Below are positions 26,298-35,461 of a stretch of 64,000 bases of DNA, in pieces. The DNA is from Bacteroidota bacterium (lineage in GTDB: Bacteria > Bacteroidota > Bacteroidia > UKL13-3). The stretch covers positions 186,001-250,000 of the forward strand of contig JAZKBU010000001.1 in the NCBI GenBank assembly GCA_040388375.1, written 5' to 3'. The position numbers and the translations under genes are program-made. The notes beneath the pieces are model-generated. The model had not been told where the DNA came from and ran no database searches. It saw nothing but the letters and a program-made list of their open reading frames with translations. Within the stretch, counting starts at the first letter, position 1, and every line of letters starts with the position of its first letter.

Positions 26298-27179
26298 ATG
26301 GCAAATTTAAAAGAAGTAAGAATAAGGATATCGTCTGTTTCATCTACGCAACAAATAACCAAAGCCATGAAATTGGTTTCGGCTACTAAATTACGTAGAG
26401 CGCAAAATGCTATTACATTAATGCGTCCGTACGCTACTAAATTAAATGGTATTTTAGCCAACTTAACTGATAGTATTGATATTGATGCTTTGAAGGTATA
26501 TTTTGATGCCCGCCCGGTTAAAAATGTATTATTGGTTGTTATTACCAGCGATAGAGGACTTTGCGGTTCGTTTAACGCTAACGTAATAAAAATGGCTAAC
26601 AAGACTATCAATGAAAAATATGCCAGTCAAAAAGCTGCCGGTAATGTAACGGTATTGGGTATTGGAAAAAAAGGACATGACTTTTTCTCTAAACAAAACG
26701 TAAAATATATTGATGCTTTTAAAGATGCATTGTTAACGCCTAATGCTGAATCGAGTTTTGCAATTGGTGAGTTTATTTTAAATAGCTACACCTCTGGTAA
26801 ATTTGATGCGGTAGAGATTGTATACAATCAGTTTAAAAATGCGGCTACGCAAATATTAAGTGCTGAACAGTTTTTACCTATTAACACGGCTACTTTTGCC
26901 CAAGAGTCGAACAAGAAGAGTGATTATATTTTTGAACCTAACAAGGAAGAAATTTTATTAGCATTAATTCCGCGTATTTTAAAAACGCAATTGTTCAGAA
27001 GCATGCTTGACTCATTGGCATCGGAACATGGAGCCCGAATGGTGGCCATGGACAAAGCTACTGATAATGCAGGTGAATTATTGAAAGCCTTAAAAATTGA
27101 ATACAACAGGGTTCGCCAAGCTGCTATTACTACTGAAATTTCAGAAATTGTAGGTGGAGCTGCTGCTTTGAGCGCTTAA
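26298..27179 (+). CDS. atpG: ATP synthase F1 subunit gamma
   Basis: 293 aa. N-terminal coiled-coil ANLKEVRIRISSVSSTQQIT with KAMKLVSATKLRRAQ, central VITSDRGLCGSFNAN, and C-terminal helix EYNRVRQAAITTEISEIVGG. It is the rotating shaft of F1. Last gene of the operon, followed by a strong terminator. Confidence 0.96.
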   Translation: MANLKEVRIRISSVSSTQQITKAMKLVSATKLRRAQNAITLMRPYATKLNGILANLTDSIDIDALKVYFDARPVKNVLLVVITSDRGLCGSFNANVIKMANKTINEKYASQKAAGNVTVLGIGKKGHDFFSKQNVKYIDAFKDALLTPNAESSFAIGEFILNSYTSGKFDAVEIVYNQFKNAATQILSAEQFLPINTATFAQESNKKSDYIFEPNKEEILLALIPRILKTQLFRSMLDSLASEHGARMVAMDKATDNAGELLKALKIEYNRVRQAAITTEISEIVGGAAALSA

Positions 27180-27201
27180 CCCTAATAATAACCTATTATA
27201 C

Positions 27202-27240
27202 AAAAACGGCCCGTAATATTAATTACAGGCCGTTTTTTTT
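27202..27240 (+). terminator. terminator of the atp operon
   Basis: GC-rich hairpin AAAACGGCCCGTAAT / ATTACAGGCCGTTTT followed by eight T, 20 bases after atpG. Confidence 0.9.
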
Positions 27241-27300
27241 GTAACCTTTCTTTATTGGTTGTCGTTTCATACTCAAATTTATTAAAAACAACATACCATT

Positions 27301-28566
27301 ATGAAACAACATTTTTTACTATTATGTACGCTTACATTGTTAAACGTGTACGGTCACGCTCAATCTTTTTTTCCTTCTGTATTTGATGAACCTTTAACAG
27401 GTTTAAATTTGTTACGGGATGAAAATCCTTATATTTTAAAGCAGTTAAAAACGAGTAACCCTGCATGGACTAACAGCAAACTGTTTGTTAAGAAAAGAGC
27501 ACCAAATACGAATTACCTAATACTTGACAGAACTGCCAACTGGGTAAGTGCGAATTGGAAAGATGAACAACTGACAAAGGATAGCTTTGTATTGGATAAT
27601 AATAACCGCATTGCTACCATTTTTGAAGAAGCCAAAAATATTTATAATGGCACTACTTACTACAATAAAAACAAATACTTTTATAGTTACGATAGTGAGA
27701 ATCGTTTGAAAAAAATCAATGTACAAACTGCCAGCTCTCCTACTTCAACTAATTACGCAGACAATTATGTGTATGTAATTAATTATACAAATGGTGTAAG
27801 AACAAGTGATAGTATTTATGTGGTAGCCAACGAAGCCAGCTATGTGCGTGCTTATTCATATAATAACACCGGTAAACTAATTACTGAATCGGGTATTCAA
27901 AGCGGTGATACGGTGGCTAGGACTGACTATAATTATGAGGCTGGTTTACTAAAATCTATCATAGCCAGTGAGTTTAGTGAAACGGCTGACGCATGGGAAA
28001 TAAACCAGACTGACTCTTTTGAATACAATAGCAATAACCTGATTGTGCAGCATACTATATGGAGCAGCTATACAAGTAATAGTGTTTTTAGCCCTATAGT
28101 AAAGGAGAAATATGGGTATACAAGCAATAACAAACTGAATGAAATTATTGTACTGCTGGACACCAACAGTGTATGGAAAAACAAAAGTAAAATAGTAGTA
28201 ACTTATGATAATACGAACAAGGCTACTATTGCTTATGGGTACAATGCCATTGATGAAAACACCTGGGGTACGGAAGCGACTGAAAAGTATATTTTTGATG
28301 AGGTGGCAACGGGTATTGATGTAGTTGCCAAGCCTGCTCACGTATTGAATGTATTTCCTAACCCTGCTGCCAATGAAATAAACATTGCTGCTTTACCTAA
28401 CTCTATTTTATATTTATTTGATGTAAGTGGTAAACTGGTTTTATCTACCGAGGTGGGTAATAGTATAGTGGATGTATCGGGTTTGGATAATGGTATTTAT
28501 ACTGCTCAACTCGTTAACGCTTTATATAACACCAGTGCAGTTAGTAAGATAGTAATTAGTAAATAG
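27301..28566 (+). CDS. T9SS type A sorting-domain protein
   Basis: 421 aa. Sec signal peptide (MKQHFLLLCTLTLLNVYGHA). The middle has YD-like repeating units (YSYDSENRLKKI, YSYNNTGKLITESG, YNSNNLIVQHTI, YGYTSNNKLNEIIV). The last 75 residues are a type A T9SS sorting domain: VFPNPAANEINI, then LYLFDVSGKLVLS, GLDNGIYTAQLV, and a basic SKIVISK end. The protein should be exported through the outer membrane by T9SS and attached or released. Single gene with its own terminator. Binding partner unknown. Confidence 0.88.
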   Translation: MKQHFLLLCTLTLLNVYGHAQSFFPSVFDEPLTGLNLLRDENPYILKQLKTSNPAWTNSKLFVKKRAPNTNYLILDRTANWVSANWKDEQLTKDSFVLDNNNRIATIFEEAKNIYNGTTYYNKNKYFYSYDSENRLKKINVQTASSPTSTNYADNYVYVINYTNGVRTSDSIYVVANEASYVRAYSYNNTGKLITESGIQSGDTVARTDYNYEAGLLKSIIASEFSETADAWEINQTDSFEYNSNNLIVQHTIWSSYTSNSVFSPIVKEKYGYTSNNKLNEIIVLLDTNSVWKNKSKIVVTYDNTNKATIAYGYNAIDENTWGTEATEKYIFDEVATGIDVVAKPAHVLNVFPNPAANEINIAALPNSILYLFDVSGKLVLSTEVGNSIVDVSGLDNGIYTAQLVNALYNTSAVSKIVISK

Positions 28567-28584
28567 GTTCATTTTATTAAAAAT

Positions 28585-28618
28585 AAAAAAGCCAGGTCTG
28601 TATGGACTTGGCTTTTTT
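28585..28618. terminator. bidirectional terminator
   Basis: Stem AAGCCAGGTC / GACTTGGCTT (one G-U) flanked by A and T runs, between the T9SS protein and the convergent lipoprotein gene. Confidence 0.8.
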
Positions 28619-29111
28619 ACTTGGCGCTTCGTATCATATAACGCACCAGATTTTTGCTTCTGCGTAAATCTCTGTTTTCCATGTTAAAGAAATAGAGTTC
28701 GTTTTCATTGGACCATAATTTTCCCCTGTTTTTTTGGTCGAACATAAAGCACTCAAACATGATGGATAAAACTTTGCCGTTATAGCCGTAACTGTTGCGA
28801 TAAAAATCGCCCACATAACCCATTCCTTTTACGTAAAATGAATCGACTTTTACCACTAAGCTGAACTCGTATTTTGGATTTTTCTTGCTTACTATATAAC
28901 CCAGTTTGGCAAGCTGTTGCTCGCAGGCTTTTTGTATTTGTTCTTCAAATCGCTTGGAAACAAAAAAAGGGCTTTCGTTTATTATTTTAATTTTAATGGG
29001 GTAATTGGGTTTGCTATGTGACCAAACTACTGCCCTATACCAATAGCGTTGCTGGCAAGAAACTGCCGACAATGCAAAGAGTATTAAAAGTAAGTATGCC
29101 TGTGGTTTCAT
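28617..29111 (-). CDS. lipoprotein, unknown function
   Basis: 164 aa. Signal peptide with lipobox LSAVSC (Cys19). The mature part starts QQRYWYRAVVWSHSKPNYP, then alternates strands and a helix (SKRFEEQIQKACEQQLAKLG), reminiscent of small periplasmic domains that bind peptidoglycan or lipids, but no family is recognised. The end is basic (RDLRRSKNLVRYMIRSAK). Convergent to the T9SS protein gene. Confidence 0.65.
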   Translation of the reverse strand: MKPQAYLLLILFALSAVSCQQRYWYRAVVWSHSKPNYPIKIKIINESPFFVSKRFEEQIQKACEQQLAKLGYIVSKKNPKYEFSLVVKVDSFYVKGMGYVGDFYRNSYGYNGKVLSIMFECFMFDQKNRGKLWSNENELYFFNMENRDLRRSKNLVRYMIRSAK

Positions 29112-29199
29112 TTGCGGTATAAAATTAAAACTTTTAATTTTATACTCATAGTCAAATTTATAGGTGGTATAGATGCCTGAATGGATTGTTTTTTATAAG

Positions 29200-29616
29200 C
29201 TACTGCTTATTGAAATGTGCCCAGTACTTTTTACCGTAACTGCAAAATATTTCCTCACCTGAGGCTATATCGCGCAGGGCTTGCAAACAAACTTTGTTAT
29301 TGGAGTCGAGAGTTATTTGAGCATTGTTTTTATTTTTACTTAGGGCATCGTTGGCATACTTGGCAAAACATTTGGTGTTTCTGGAGTCCATAATACTGCC
29401 GTTTACCATATTAATAAAATAACCATCTAATTTTGCCTCGGCTAATTGCCGGGCTTGTTGGTTGGAAAGTATTTTGCCTTTGAAAATGGCTATTACTTCG
29501 TTTTTATAAATGGGCATGGCGGTAAATAAACCATTGCCTGCCTGTTGAATGGTGGAGACTTGGGTGTATAGATAGCTGGCTTCTTTTGCTTCAATTATTT
29601 CGGGTTGGCTATCCAT
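29200..29616 (-). CDS. SET-domain protein
   Basis: 138 aa covering little more than one SET domain. Visible motifs are GNGLFTAMPIYKNEVIAIFKG (N-terminal strands; the G.GLF turn binds SAM), NTKCFAKYANDAL (in place of the usual NHSC..N motif), and GEEIFCSYGKKYW (ELxYDY-like). Bacterial single-domain SET proteins methylate lysines; substrates are mostly unknown. No neighbour link. Confidence 0.82.
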   Translation of the reverse strand: MDSQPEIIEAKEASYLYTQVSTIQQAGNGLFTAMPIYKNEVIAIFKGKILSNQQARQLAEAKLDGYFINMVNGSIMDSRNTKCFAKYANDALSKNKNNAQITLDSNNKVCLQALRDIASGEEIFCSYGKKYWAHFNKQ

Positions 29617-29769
29617 TTTTGTTTTTATGCTTTGGGCAACATACTACTTTTAAGGTATGTGGTTAATACAATTAAATATTTTATCTATAAATCAGTTAAT
29701 TACAATATAATTATAGGTGCCGGGCAACTTTACGGATGTGCTGTGCATTTAAGCATATAGAAAACCAAC

Positions 29770-30318
29770 ATGCAACTAAACGCTGTACAACTTAAACACT
29801 TAAAACAAGGTGATGCTGCTACTCAAAAGCTGGTATTTGAGCAGTTGTTCAATACCATGTTCAGGGTATGCCAGCGTTATGTAAACAGAATTGATGAAGC
29901 GGAGGATTGTGTAATGAAGGGTTTTTTAAAGGCTTTTCAGCAAATAAAGTCATTTGAAGGGGAGCATGAAAACAGTTTTATATTTTGGCTTAAACGCATT
30001 ATGGTGAATGAGGCTTTAATGGCTTTACGTAAGCAAAACAATTTTAGTCTGGTAAATATTGAGGAGGTAACGGATATTGCTTTTGACGATGCTTACCTGC
30101 AACAAATAGATGCGCAATATTTATTTGATGCAATTTTGAAATTACCTACTGGTTATAGAACGGTATTAAACTTATTCATCATTGAGGGTTATAGTCACCA
30201 GGAGATTGGGAAAGAACTGGGTATTACGGAAAGCACGAGTAAAACACAATTGGCTAAGGCTAAAGCCAAGCTTAAAAATATAATTACGCATAAACAGTAT
30301 GGTTATGGAAATGTATAG
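29770..30318 (+). CDS. ECF-type RNA polymerase sigma factor
   Basis: 182 aa. Region 2 at about 25-95 (QLFNTMFRVCQRYVNRIDEAEDCVMKGFLKAFQQIKSF in pieces), region 4 at about 125-175 with the helix-turn-helix YSHQEIGKELGITESTSKTQ. It directs RNA polymerase to a specific regulon. The next gene overlaps its stop by 20 bases and encodes a membrane protein, the usual place for an anti-sigma factor. Confidence 0.9.
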   Translation: MQLNAVQLKHLKQGDAATQKLVFEQLFNTMFRVCQRYVNRIDEAEDCVMKGFLKAFQQIKSFEGEHENSFIFWLKRIMVNEALMALRKQNNFSLVNIEEVTDIAFDDAYLQQIDAQYLFDAILKLPTGYRTVLNLFIIEGYSHQEIGKELGITESTSKTQLAKAKAKLKNIITHKQYGYGNV

Positions 30319-30964
30319 CAATAATATAATTAAAGCGAAAATTGATTCGGTAATTGATTTACCTGATGGCTATACTCCTAACCTGGATAATAAATGGGAG
30401 TTATTGGAGGCAGGTCTTGTAAAACAAAAGGAGAAAAAACCGGTATTGTTTTATGTGAGGCAAACGGCTTGGATTGCGGCTCTGCTTTTATTGTTTGGTG
30501 GGGTTGGTCTGTTTTTAATTAAGCAGGTGCAAACTACTCTGGTAACAAAACCGGCAAGCAGTTTTAATGTTACCAAACAAACGGAGAGAAAGGATGTGGT
30601 AAAACAAGAAACGGGTAAACAAAATACTATTACACCGGCTTCGCAAAATGACTTTCAAATTAAACCCGCTGCTGTAAAAAAGAATATGGTATTGGAACCT
30701 AAAGAGATTATAGAGGAACCTCTTATTGTTTTTATCGACTCACCAAAGGTAATACAAATAGTAGCTGTGGAACAGGTAACGGCTAAAGCCAAACGTTTTG
30801 TAGAGATTGACTTTAACGAACCTATTGTATCGGCTAAAACATCGATGGAAAATGTAGTGGCCTCACAAAAATTTAAATTTAAAATTGGCTTTTCTGCGCA
30901 GAGTAATGCAGCTGCCGCTACTAACAAAGGCTCGGGCATTGGTCTGGTAAAACAAATTAATTAA
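30299..30964 (+). CDS. putative membrane anti-sigma factor
   Basis: 221 aa. Cytoplasmic N-terminus of about 50 residues (LPDGYTPNLDNKWELLEAGL), one membrane helix (TAWIAALLLLFGGVGLFLI, about 58-76), and a Lys/Thr/Val-rich periplasmic tail. Gene overlap with the ECF sigma factor and this topology suggest an anti-sigma. There is no ZAS-type zinc motif, so it is a Bacteroidota-type or different family. Three ATGs are possible starts within the first 12 bases. Confidence 0.6.
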   Translation: MVMEMYSNNIIKAKIDSVIDLPDGYTPNLDNKWELLEAGLVKQKEKKPVLFYVRQTAWIAALLLLFGGVGLFLIKQVQTTLVTKPASSFNVTKQTERKDVVKQETGKQNTITPASQNDFQIKPAAVKKNMVLEPKEIIEEPLIVFIDSPKVIQIVAVEQVTAKAKRFVEIDFNEPIVSAKTSMENVVASQKFKFKIGFSAQSNAAAATNKGSGIGLVKQIN

Positions 30965-30986
30965 ACAACAATCAAATTTTATAACT

Positions 30987-32030
30987 ATGAAAAAATGTAT
31001 GCTTTTAGCTGTGTGGCTTTTTATTGCCTCTACTCAAACGGTATTATGGGGCCAACAGGCAGCCATGTACTTTGTACACCTGAACGAAAATGAAGTAATT
31101 AAAACGGATACTTTGGTAATTAAACTAGTGGGTAACAATAAAATTTTATTTATTGGCGATGGTTTTAAAAACATGATGAAATACGCAAAGGCTGACTCGT
31201 TAAAAACGCTTTTTATTAATGATTTGGAAGCAGCAAGGGCTAATAAAACGCTGGCTATAGATGCACAGAAGGTATTCTATTTTGTTAATGAATCTGGCAA
31301 GCGAAGAATTAAAGCGGAGAATGCAGAGTATAATAATAACTCGGTAGATGTTGGGTATGAAATTAAACGCCTGCAACTGGACTTACCTAAATATGAATAC
31401 CATATTTATGATTTAATAAGTGGTTACCGAATTGAAATTTATTTGAGCGACCCGCAGGAGCTAAAGAATATATTGGGTAGTATTAGCTTAAACGAGGCTA
31501 TTAACTATACTTATAAAAATGCTGGTGATGAATTAAAGCGTTCGTATAAAATAAATTTAAATGCGGATAATGGTTACACTATAGCAAGTAAAACGCGTGG
31601 TCATGCGGATGCGATTGAATTGGCTCCATCGTTTGGTGTGGGTTTACTTGGTAATACTTTTGCACCTATTGTGGGTTTTGATTTATGGTTAAGGTTGACG
31701 GATAAGTATTCGGTAGCTAAATATAAAATGGGTTTGGGTTTAACGGCTTTTCCTTTTGCTAATACTAATCAAGGGGAGATAACGGGTATATCGTTGGTAA
31801 ATTCGTACGAAGGGCGATTTGCTTTTAATTTGTATGCACAAAACAGGGGTAAAACAACTTGGCTTGGCTTACAGGCGGGCTTAATGAAAAGCAATGATAT
31901 TAAAACTTTTGACAATGCCTTTAAGTTTGGGTTTTTGTATGAGGGTAATGGTACTTTTAATTACTCGTTTGATATTATAAAGGGTAAGGATTTGTATATA
32001 TATGGCCTAACTATTAAAATGCCTTTTTAG
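30987..32030 (+). CDS. secreted/outer-membrane protein of the sigma operon
   Basis: 347 aa. Signal peptide (MKKCMLLAVWLFIASTQTVL). The first half is a soluble domain with paired strands and helices; from about 200 onward it alternates hydrophobic strands and turns (FGVGLLGNTF, GFDLWLRLTDKY, MGLGLTAFPFAN, WLGLQAGLMKS, FGFLYEGNG, YIYGLTIKMPF), which looks like a small beta barrel. It starts 22 bases after the putative anti-sigma gene and ends with the same terminator, so it is the third gene of the sigma factor operon and may be its sensor or target. Confidence 0.65.
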   Translation: MKKCMLLAVWLFIASTQTVLWGQQAAMYFVHLNENEVIKTDTLVIKLVGNNKILFIGDGFKNMMKYAKADSLKTLFINDLEAARANKTLAIDAQKVFYFVNESGKRRIKAENAEYNNNSVDVGYEIKRLQLDLPKYEYHIYDLISGYRIEIYLSDPQELKNILGSISLNEAINYTYKNAGDELKRSYKINLNADNGYTIASKTRGHADAIELAPSFGVGLLGNTFAPIVGFDLWLRLTDKYSVAKYKMGLGLTAFPFANTNQGEITGISLVNSYEGRFAFNLYAQNRGKTTWLGLQAGLMKSNDIKTFDNAFKFGFLYEGNGTFNYSFDIIKGKDLYIYGLTIKMPF

Positions 32031-32059
32031 GGGTTTAGCTCAATAACTTATCTATAACT

Positions 32060-32100
32060 AAGGCTACGTTTCGGTACACTGGAACGTAGCCTTCTTTTTT
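32060..32100 (+). terminator. intrinsic terminator
   Basis: Perfect 11-bp stem AAGGCTACGTT / AACGTAGCCTT (32060-32070, 32083-32093) followed by CTTTTTT. Confidence 0.9.
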
Positions 32101-32145
32101 AATTGGTAAATAAACTTATGTTTGTTTCTAAAAGTATATTGATAC

Positions 32146-33546
32146 ATGAAGGTTAGGTTTATTGGTGCAGCGCAAACGGTTACGGGTAGCAAGCATTTGC
32201 TTACTACTGTTAACAATAATAAAATTTTATTGGATTGTGGTTTTTTTCAAGGCAAGGGAAGCGAGGGCGAGGCTTTAAACAGGCATTGGGGATTTGACCC
32301 TGCCAGCATTGATTATTTAATTCTTTCGCATGCGCATATTGACCACTCGGGTAATATTCCAGGGCTGGTTAAGGGCGGGTTTAGTGGACCTATTATTTGT
32401 ACGCCTGCCACGCTTGACTTATGTAAAATAATGTTGAGTGACAGTGCGCATATTCAAATAAGTGATTTAAAGTTTGTAAATAAAAGGCGTGTTAAAAGGG
32501 GCGAAAAACCGCTTGAGCCTTTGTATGATTTAATGGATGTTGAAAAGTGTTTGCAACAATTTGTTGCGGTTCCGTATAACCATATTTATACGGTGTGTAA
32601 GGGTGTGGAATTATGTTTTACAGATAGTGGACATATATTGGGTAGTGCCGCTGTTAATTTAACTTATACGGAGGATAAACATACTAAACAGTTGTGTTAT
32701 ACGGGTGATATTGGTAGGTATGGTGGCTCTATTTTAAAAGACCCTGAGCCTTTTCCTCAGGCTGATTATATTATTTGTGAATCGACTTACGGGGACAGGC
32801 TGCATAGTGATAACTCGGTAAGTGAGGAGGAGCTATTGGGGGTTGTACATAATACTTGTGTTGTTAAAAAGGGTAAGTTAATTATTCCTGCATTTAGCTT
32901 GGGTCGTACGCAGGAAATTGTATATGCGCTTGACCAAATGGCTCACAAAGGGTTATTACCTAAAATTGATGTTTTTGTGGATAGTCCTTTGTCTATTAAT
33001 GCTACTAATATTATGCGTAACCATCCCGAGTGCTTTAATGATGGTATTCTTGCTTATATGCAACATGATGATGATCCGTTTGGATTTGATAAACTTACTT
33101 ATATTCGGGATGTGGAGGCTTCTAAAAGATTGAATGAAAGAAAGGAGCCTTGTATTATTATATCGGCTTCAGGTATGATTGAGGCTGGCAGAATAAAACA
33201 CCATGTGGCTAATTCTATTGCTAACCCTAAAAATACTATATTGATAGTGGGTTATGCGGAACCGCACTCGTTGGGTGGTAAAATAAGGAATGGAGATAAG
33301 CTGGTAAAGATATTTGGCGAGGAATACGAGGTAAGGGCTGATGTAGTGGTGATGGATTCGTATAGTGCGCATGCTGATTATCAGGAAATGATTGAATACT
33401 TGAGTTGCCAGGATAAGAAGGCAGTGAAAAAAATGTTTTTGGTGCATGGCGAATACCCTACACAAGTGCATTTTAGAGATAAATTAACGGAGGCCGGTTT
33501 TAGCCATATTGTTATTCCTGCCAAAGGGGAAGAATATGTGATTTAA
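32146..33546 (+). CDS. MBL-fold beta-CASP metallo-hydrolase (RNA-processing type)
   Basis: 466 aa. The metallo-beta-lactamase motif SHAHIDHSGNIP (about 65-76) with the earlier LDCGFFQG, and later GHILGSAAV and CYTGDIGR, provide metal ligands. A beta-CASP domain (ESTYGDR, then PAFSLGRTQEI, SASGMIEAGRI) and the final HGEYPTQVHF complete the CPSF/YSH1-like family. Such proteins are RNA endo/exonucleases in archaea; bacterial members are less studied. It is the last gene before the cassette island. Confidence 0.9.
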   Translation: MKVRFIGAAQTVTGSKHLLTTVNNNKILLDCGFFQGKGSEGEALNRHWGFDPASIDYLILSHAHIDHSGNIPGLVKGGFSGPIICTPATLDLCKIMLSDSAHIQISDLKFVNKRRVKRGEKPLEPLYDLMDVEKCLQQFVAVPYNHIYTVCKGVELCFTDSGHILGSAAVNLTYTEDKHTKQLCYTGDIGRYGGSILKDPEPFPQADYIICESTYGDRLHSDNSVSEEELLGVVHNTCVVKKGKLIIPAFSLGRTQEIVYALDQMAHKGLLPKIDVFVDSPLSINATNIMRNHPECFNDGILAYMQHDDDPFGFDKLTYIRDVEASKRLNERKEPCIIISASGMIEAGRIKHHVANSIANPKNTILIVGYAEPHSLGGKIRNGDKLVKIFGEEYEVRADVVVMDSYSAHADYQEMIEYLSCQDKKAVKKMFLVHGEYPTQVHFRDKLTEAGFSHIVIPAKGEEYVI

Positions 33547-33571
33547 GATTTGTGATATTGGATTTATGAGA

Positions 33572-33603
33572 ATTGGTACGAGCTGACGCTCGCACCAGCG
33601 CGG
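33572..33603. repeat. type 1 palindromic repeat
   Basis: TTGGTACGAGC, a 3-4-nt turn, then GCTCGCACCAGCG. Same family as 34342, 36655, 38201 and 39403. Marks the left edge of the island. Confidence 0.75.
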
Positions 33604-33625
33604 GTTCTCGACTGCAATAGTTTTA

Positions 33626-33650
33626 AGACGTTGCGTGCAACGTCTCTACG
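33626..33650. repeat. type 3 palindromic repeat, island left flank
   Basis: AGACGTTGC-GT-GCAACGTCT (33626-33645), a perfect 9-bp hairpin, followed by CTACGG. A copy in the same orientation lies at 47744-47763. Confidence 0.8.
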
Positions 33651-33654
33651 GGGT

Positions 33655-34323
33655 TCATTTATTTCTCTTAGGCAGGAATTTTACTTCTGAGAAGTATATA
33701 TTTTTCTCTGAGAAAATATCTTCTCTTTCTTTGCTTTTACAGCTCATTCGTATATCAAGGCTCAGGCTATTTTGCTCATCTATATCGTTAAACATAAATT
33801 CAAACGAACAAGTATCAGCATTATCATTGTATTGCGGGAAAAAATTTAAATGGTTCGGGCCATTATTTTCTTTTGACAGCACATATCCTGCCTTTAAAAC
33901 AGCGGTACCCTCTTTTGAGTTCACAACAATACTATCATTGTTAACTTGTATAAGCTTATAAGTAAAATTGGTATAATTGGTTCTTTTAATGGATAAAAAA
34001 AACTGCTCTTTATGACTATCTGCCATTCCCTGTAATATTAAAGCACTGTTGTTTCCCTGAAATATTATTTCTTTATTGATGGGCAATTGCTCTGGCGGAT
34101 ATACAGTGTCTTGTTCTACTAAAATATAATGGTGGGTTAGCTTATAGGGTTTTTCAAATACTTCATCAAGCCCGGCAATAAAACTAGAGTCGTATTGTAA
34201 TTTAACGGCCGATGCATTTTGAATGGGGTCTTTAGCTTTTTGCTTACTCTTTTTTCCCGTTGTCTGAGCAGTACAAGTTATAAATCCAGCGCCTAATAGT
34301 AGTGTAAAAATTATCTGTTTCAT
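33655..34323 (-). CDS. secreted protein, unknown function
   Basis: 222 aa. Sec signal peptide (MKQIIFTLLLGAGFITCTAQ), then a basic linker (TGKKSKQKAKD) and a beta-rich domain of about 170 residues. No family recognised. Between two type 1 palindromes (34342 and 33572), so it may be an old cassette without attC, or ordinary chromosome at the island edge. Overlaps by 80 bases the end of the DUF4157 frame. Confidence 0.55.
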   Translation of the reverse strand: MKQIIFTLLLGAGFITCTAQTTGKKSKQKAKDPIQNASAVKLQYDSSFIAGLDEVFEKPYKLTHHYILVEQDTVYPPEQLPINKEIIFQGNNSALILQGMADSHKEQFFLSIKRTNYTNFTYKLIQVNNDSIVVNSKEGTAVLKAGYVLSKENNGPNHLNFFPQYNDNADTCSFEFMFNDIDEQNSLSLDIRMSCKSKEREDIFSEKNIYFSEVKFLPKRNK

Positions 34324-35338
34324 TGTTTTTTAAAATATTAATTGGAACGAGTGGCACGCTCACACCAGCGGGGAACACCTTACCTCCCATCATATCAGCT
34401 TCTTTTTCCAAGCCACCATCATCATTTACATTCACTTTGCCATACATCTGCATAGTGGGCTTTACACGCCCTTGCTTTTGCTCCACCACATGCCAAGCTT
34501 CGTGTGGAAGATGTTTTTCCTCCCCTGGCCCTAAATGAATATCTGTTCCTTGTGCATGAGCATGTAATTGAGCAGGCTTCGAATTATAATGCACTTTTAC
34601 ATCATCCATTGAATAGCCGGAAAGGTTTTCCATTCCTGAATTCAAGTTATCAGGTAAGTGAGCATTATTTCTCTTTGTTTTAATAGACTTATTTTGCAAT
34701 GAATAACCATTGTCAACGAATTCTTGGCTTTTATTTTCCGAGAGGTCTTCGTACTTGTAAGAGTTTGTCGTCAACGTTTTGTCTTTTAAATAGCCCCAAA
34801 ATGTATCCTGACGATTGGGGTTCGTAATGTATTCTATACCACTTACACAATCATCTGTATCAAATTCAAATGTCACATTACCTTTTGCATATAATTTTAA
34901 GTCACAGGCCCCATAAGGGAAATAGATTGATGTATCAAGCCAATACTCATAACTGTCATTGTCTATGTTTTCCAGTGTCCATTCTCTTCTATATTGTATT
35001 TGTTTACCTGTTTTGTCTTTTAAAAATTCCTTGCTATCGTAAGGAGAAATGCAAATTTTACCTGCCACCACATTGTTAAATGTTAAAGTTCCGAAACCCT
35101 GAATAGTAATTTCATTACCAAACGATTTCTGTAATATTGATTTGATATAAATTTCTTTATCTAAGTCAATGTATTTAGCCCAGTCAAAATCTGGCATTAG
35201 CCCTGCGCCCCATACTTTAAATATAACTGTCGAAGGTAGAAGAGTTGTCGGGTCAAAGAATATTGTCTTACTGTCGTAAAAGCTAACACTTTTAACGTCA
35301 TCAAATATTTCTCTTGTCAAGTCAATGGATATTTTCAT
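34244..35338 (-). CDS. DUF4157 (eCIS-core) HExxH protein, C-terminus disrupted
   Basis: 364 aa as an open frame. The N-terminal 230 residues are a beta-rich domain of unknown type. A DUF4157 domain (about 250-320) follows: HAHAQGTDIHLGPGEEKHLP, the zinc-protease-like HEAWH (279-283), and LEKEADMMGGK. DUF4157 occurs on effectors loaded into extracellular contractile injection systems. From residue about 320 the frame runs through a type 1 palindrome (34342-34370), and its last 45 residues overlap the start of the next gene. The native C-terminus was therefore probably lost. Flanked by palindromes on both sides. Confidence 0.7.
   Translation of the reverse strand: MKISIDLTREIFDDVKSVSFYDSKTIFFDPTTLLPSTVIFKVWGAGLMPDFDWAKYIDLDKEIYIKSILQKSFGNEITIQGFGTLTFNNVVAGKICISPYDSKEFLKDKTGKQIQYRREWTLENIDNDSYEYWLDTSIYFPYGACDLKLYAKGNVTFEFDTDDCVSGIEYITNPNRQDTFWGYLKDKTLTTNSYKYEDLSENKSQEFVDNGYSLQNKSIKTKRNNAHLPDNLNSGMENLSGYSMDDVKVHYNSKPAQLHAHAQGTDIHLGPGEEKHLPHEAWHVVEQKQGRVKPTMQMYGKVNVNDDGGLEKEADMMGGKVFPAGVSVPLVPINILKNNETDNFYTTIRRWIYNLYCSDNGKKE
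34342..34370. repeat. type 1 palindromic repeat inside a coding end
   Basis: TTGGAACGAGTGGCACGCTC followed by ACACCAGCG; the arms GAG(T/C) and GCTC pair around a short loop. It is translated as part of the DUF4157 frame, which suggests insertion into it. Confidence 0.7.
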
Positions 35339-35425
35339 GCGACTTCCTTTAGTTCTTCATTCCTATTAACAAAAGTATTCTATTATTTAACATCGCAAAA
35401 AATTGCTTTGGTTTTGTATACCTAT

Positions 35426-35457
35426 TATATACTCATTTGCAAGATGCGAGCGTGTGC
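35426..35457. repeat. type 2 palindromic repeat
   Basis: TATATACTCATTTGCAAGAT then GCGAGCGTGTGC. The core hairpin TTGCA-AGA-TGCGA matches the copies at 41071, 47599 and 47672. Confidence 0.7.
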
Positions 35458-35461
35458 TAAT

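Noticed and set aside
26217-27300. Missing atpD and atpC as a deletion
   Set aside because: A separate atpD-atpC operon is normal in Bacteroidota, and the operon ends with a clean terminator after atpG.
33635-33961. 108-aa plus-strand frame at the island edge
   Set aside because: Antisense to the secreted 222-aa protein; composition typical of a shadow frame.
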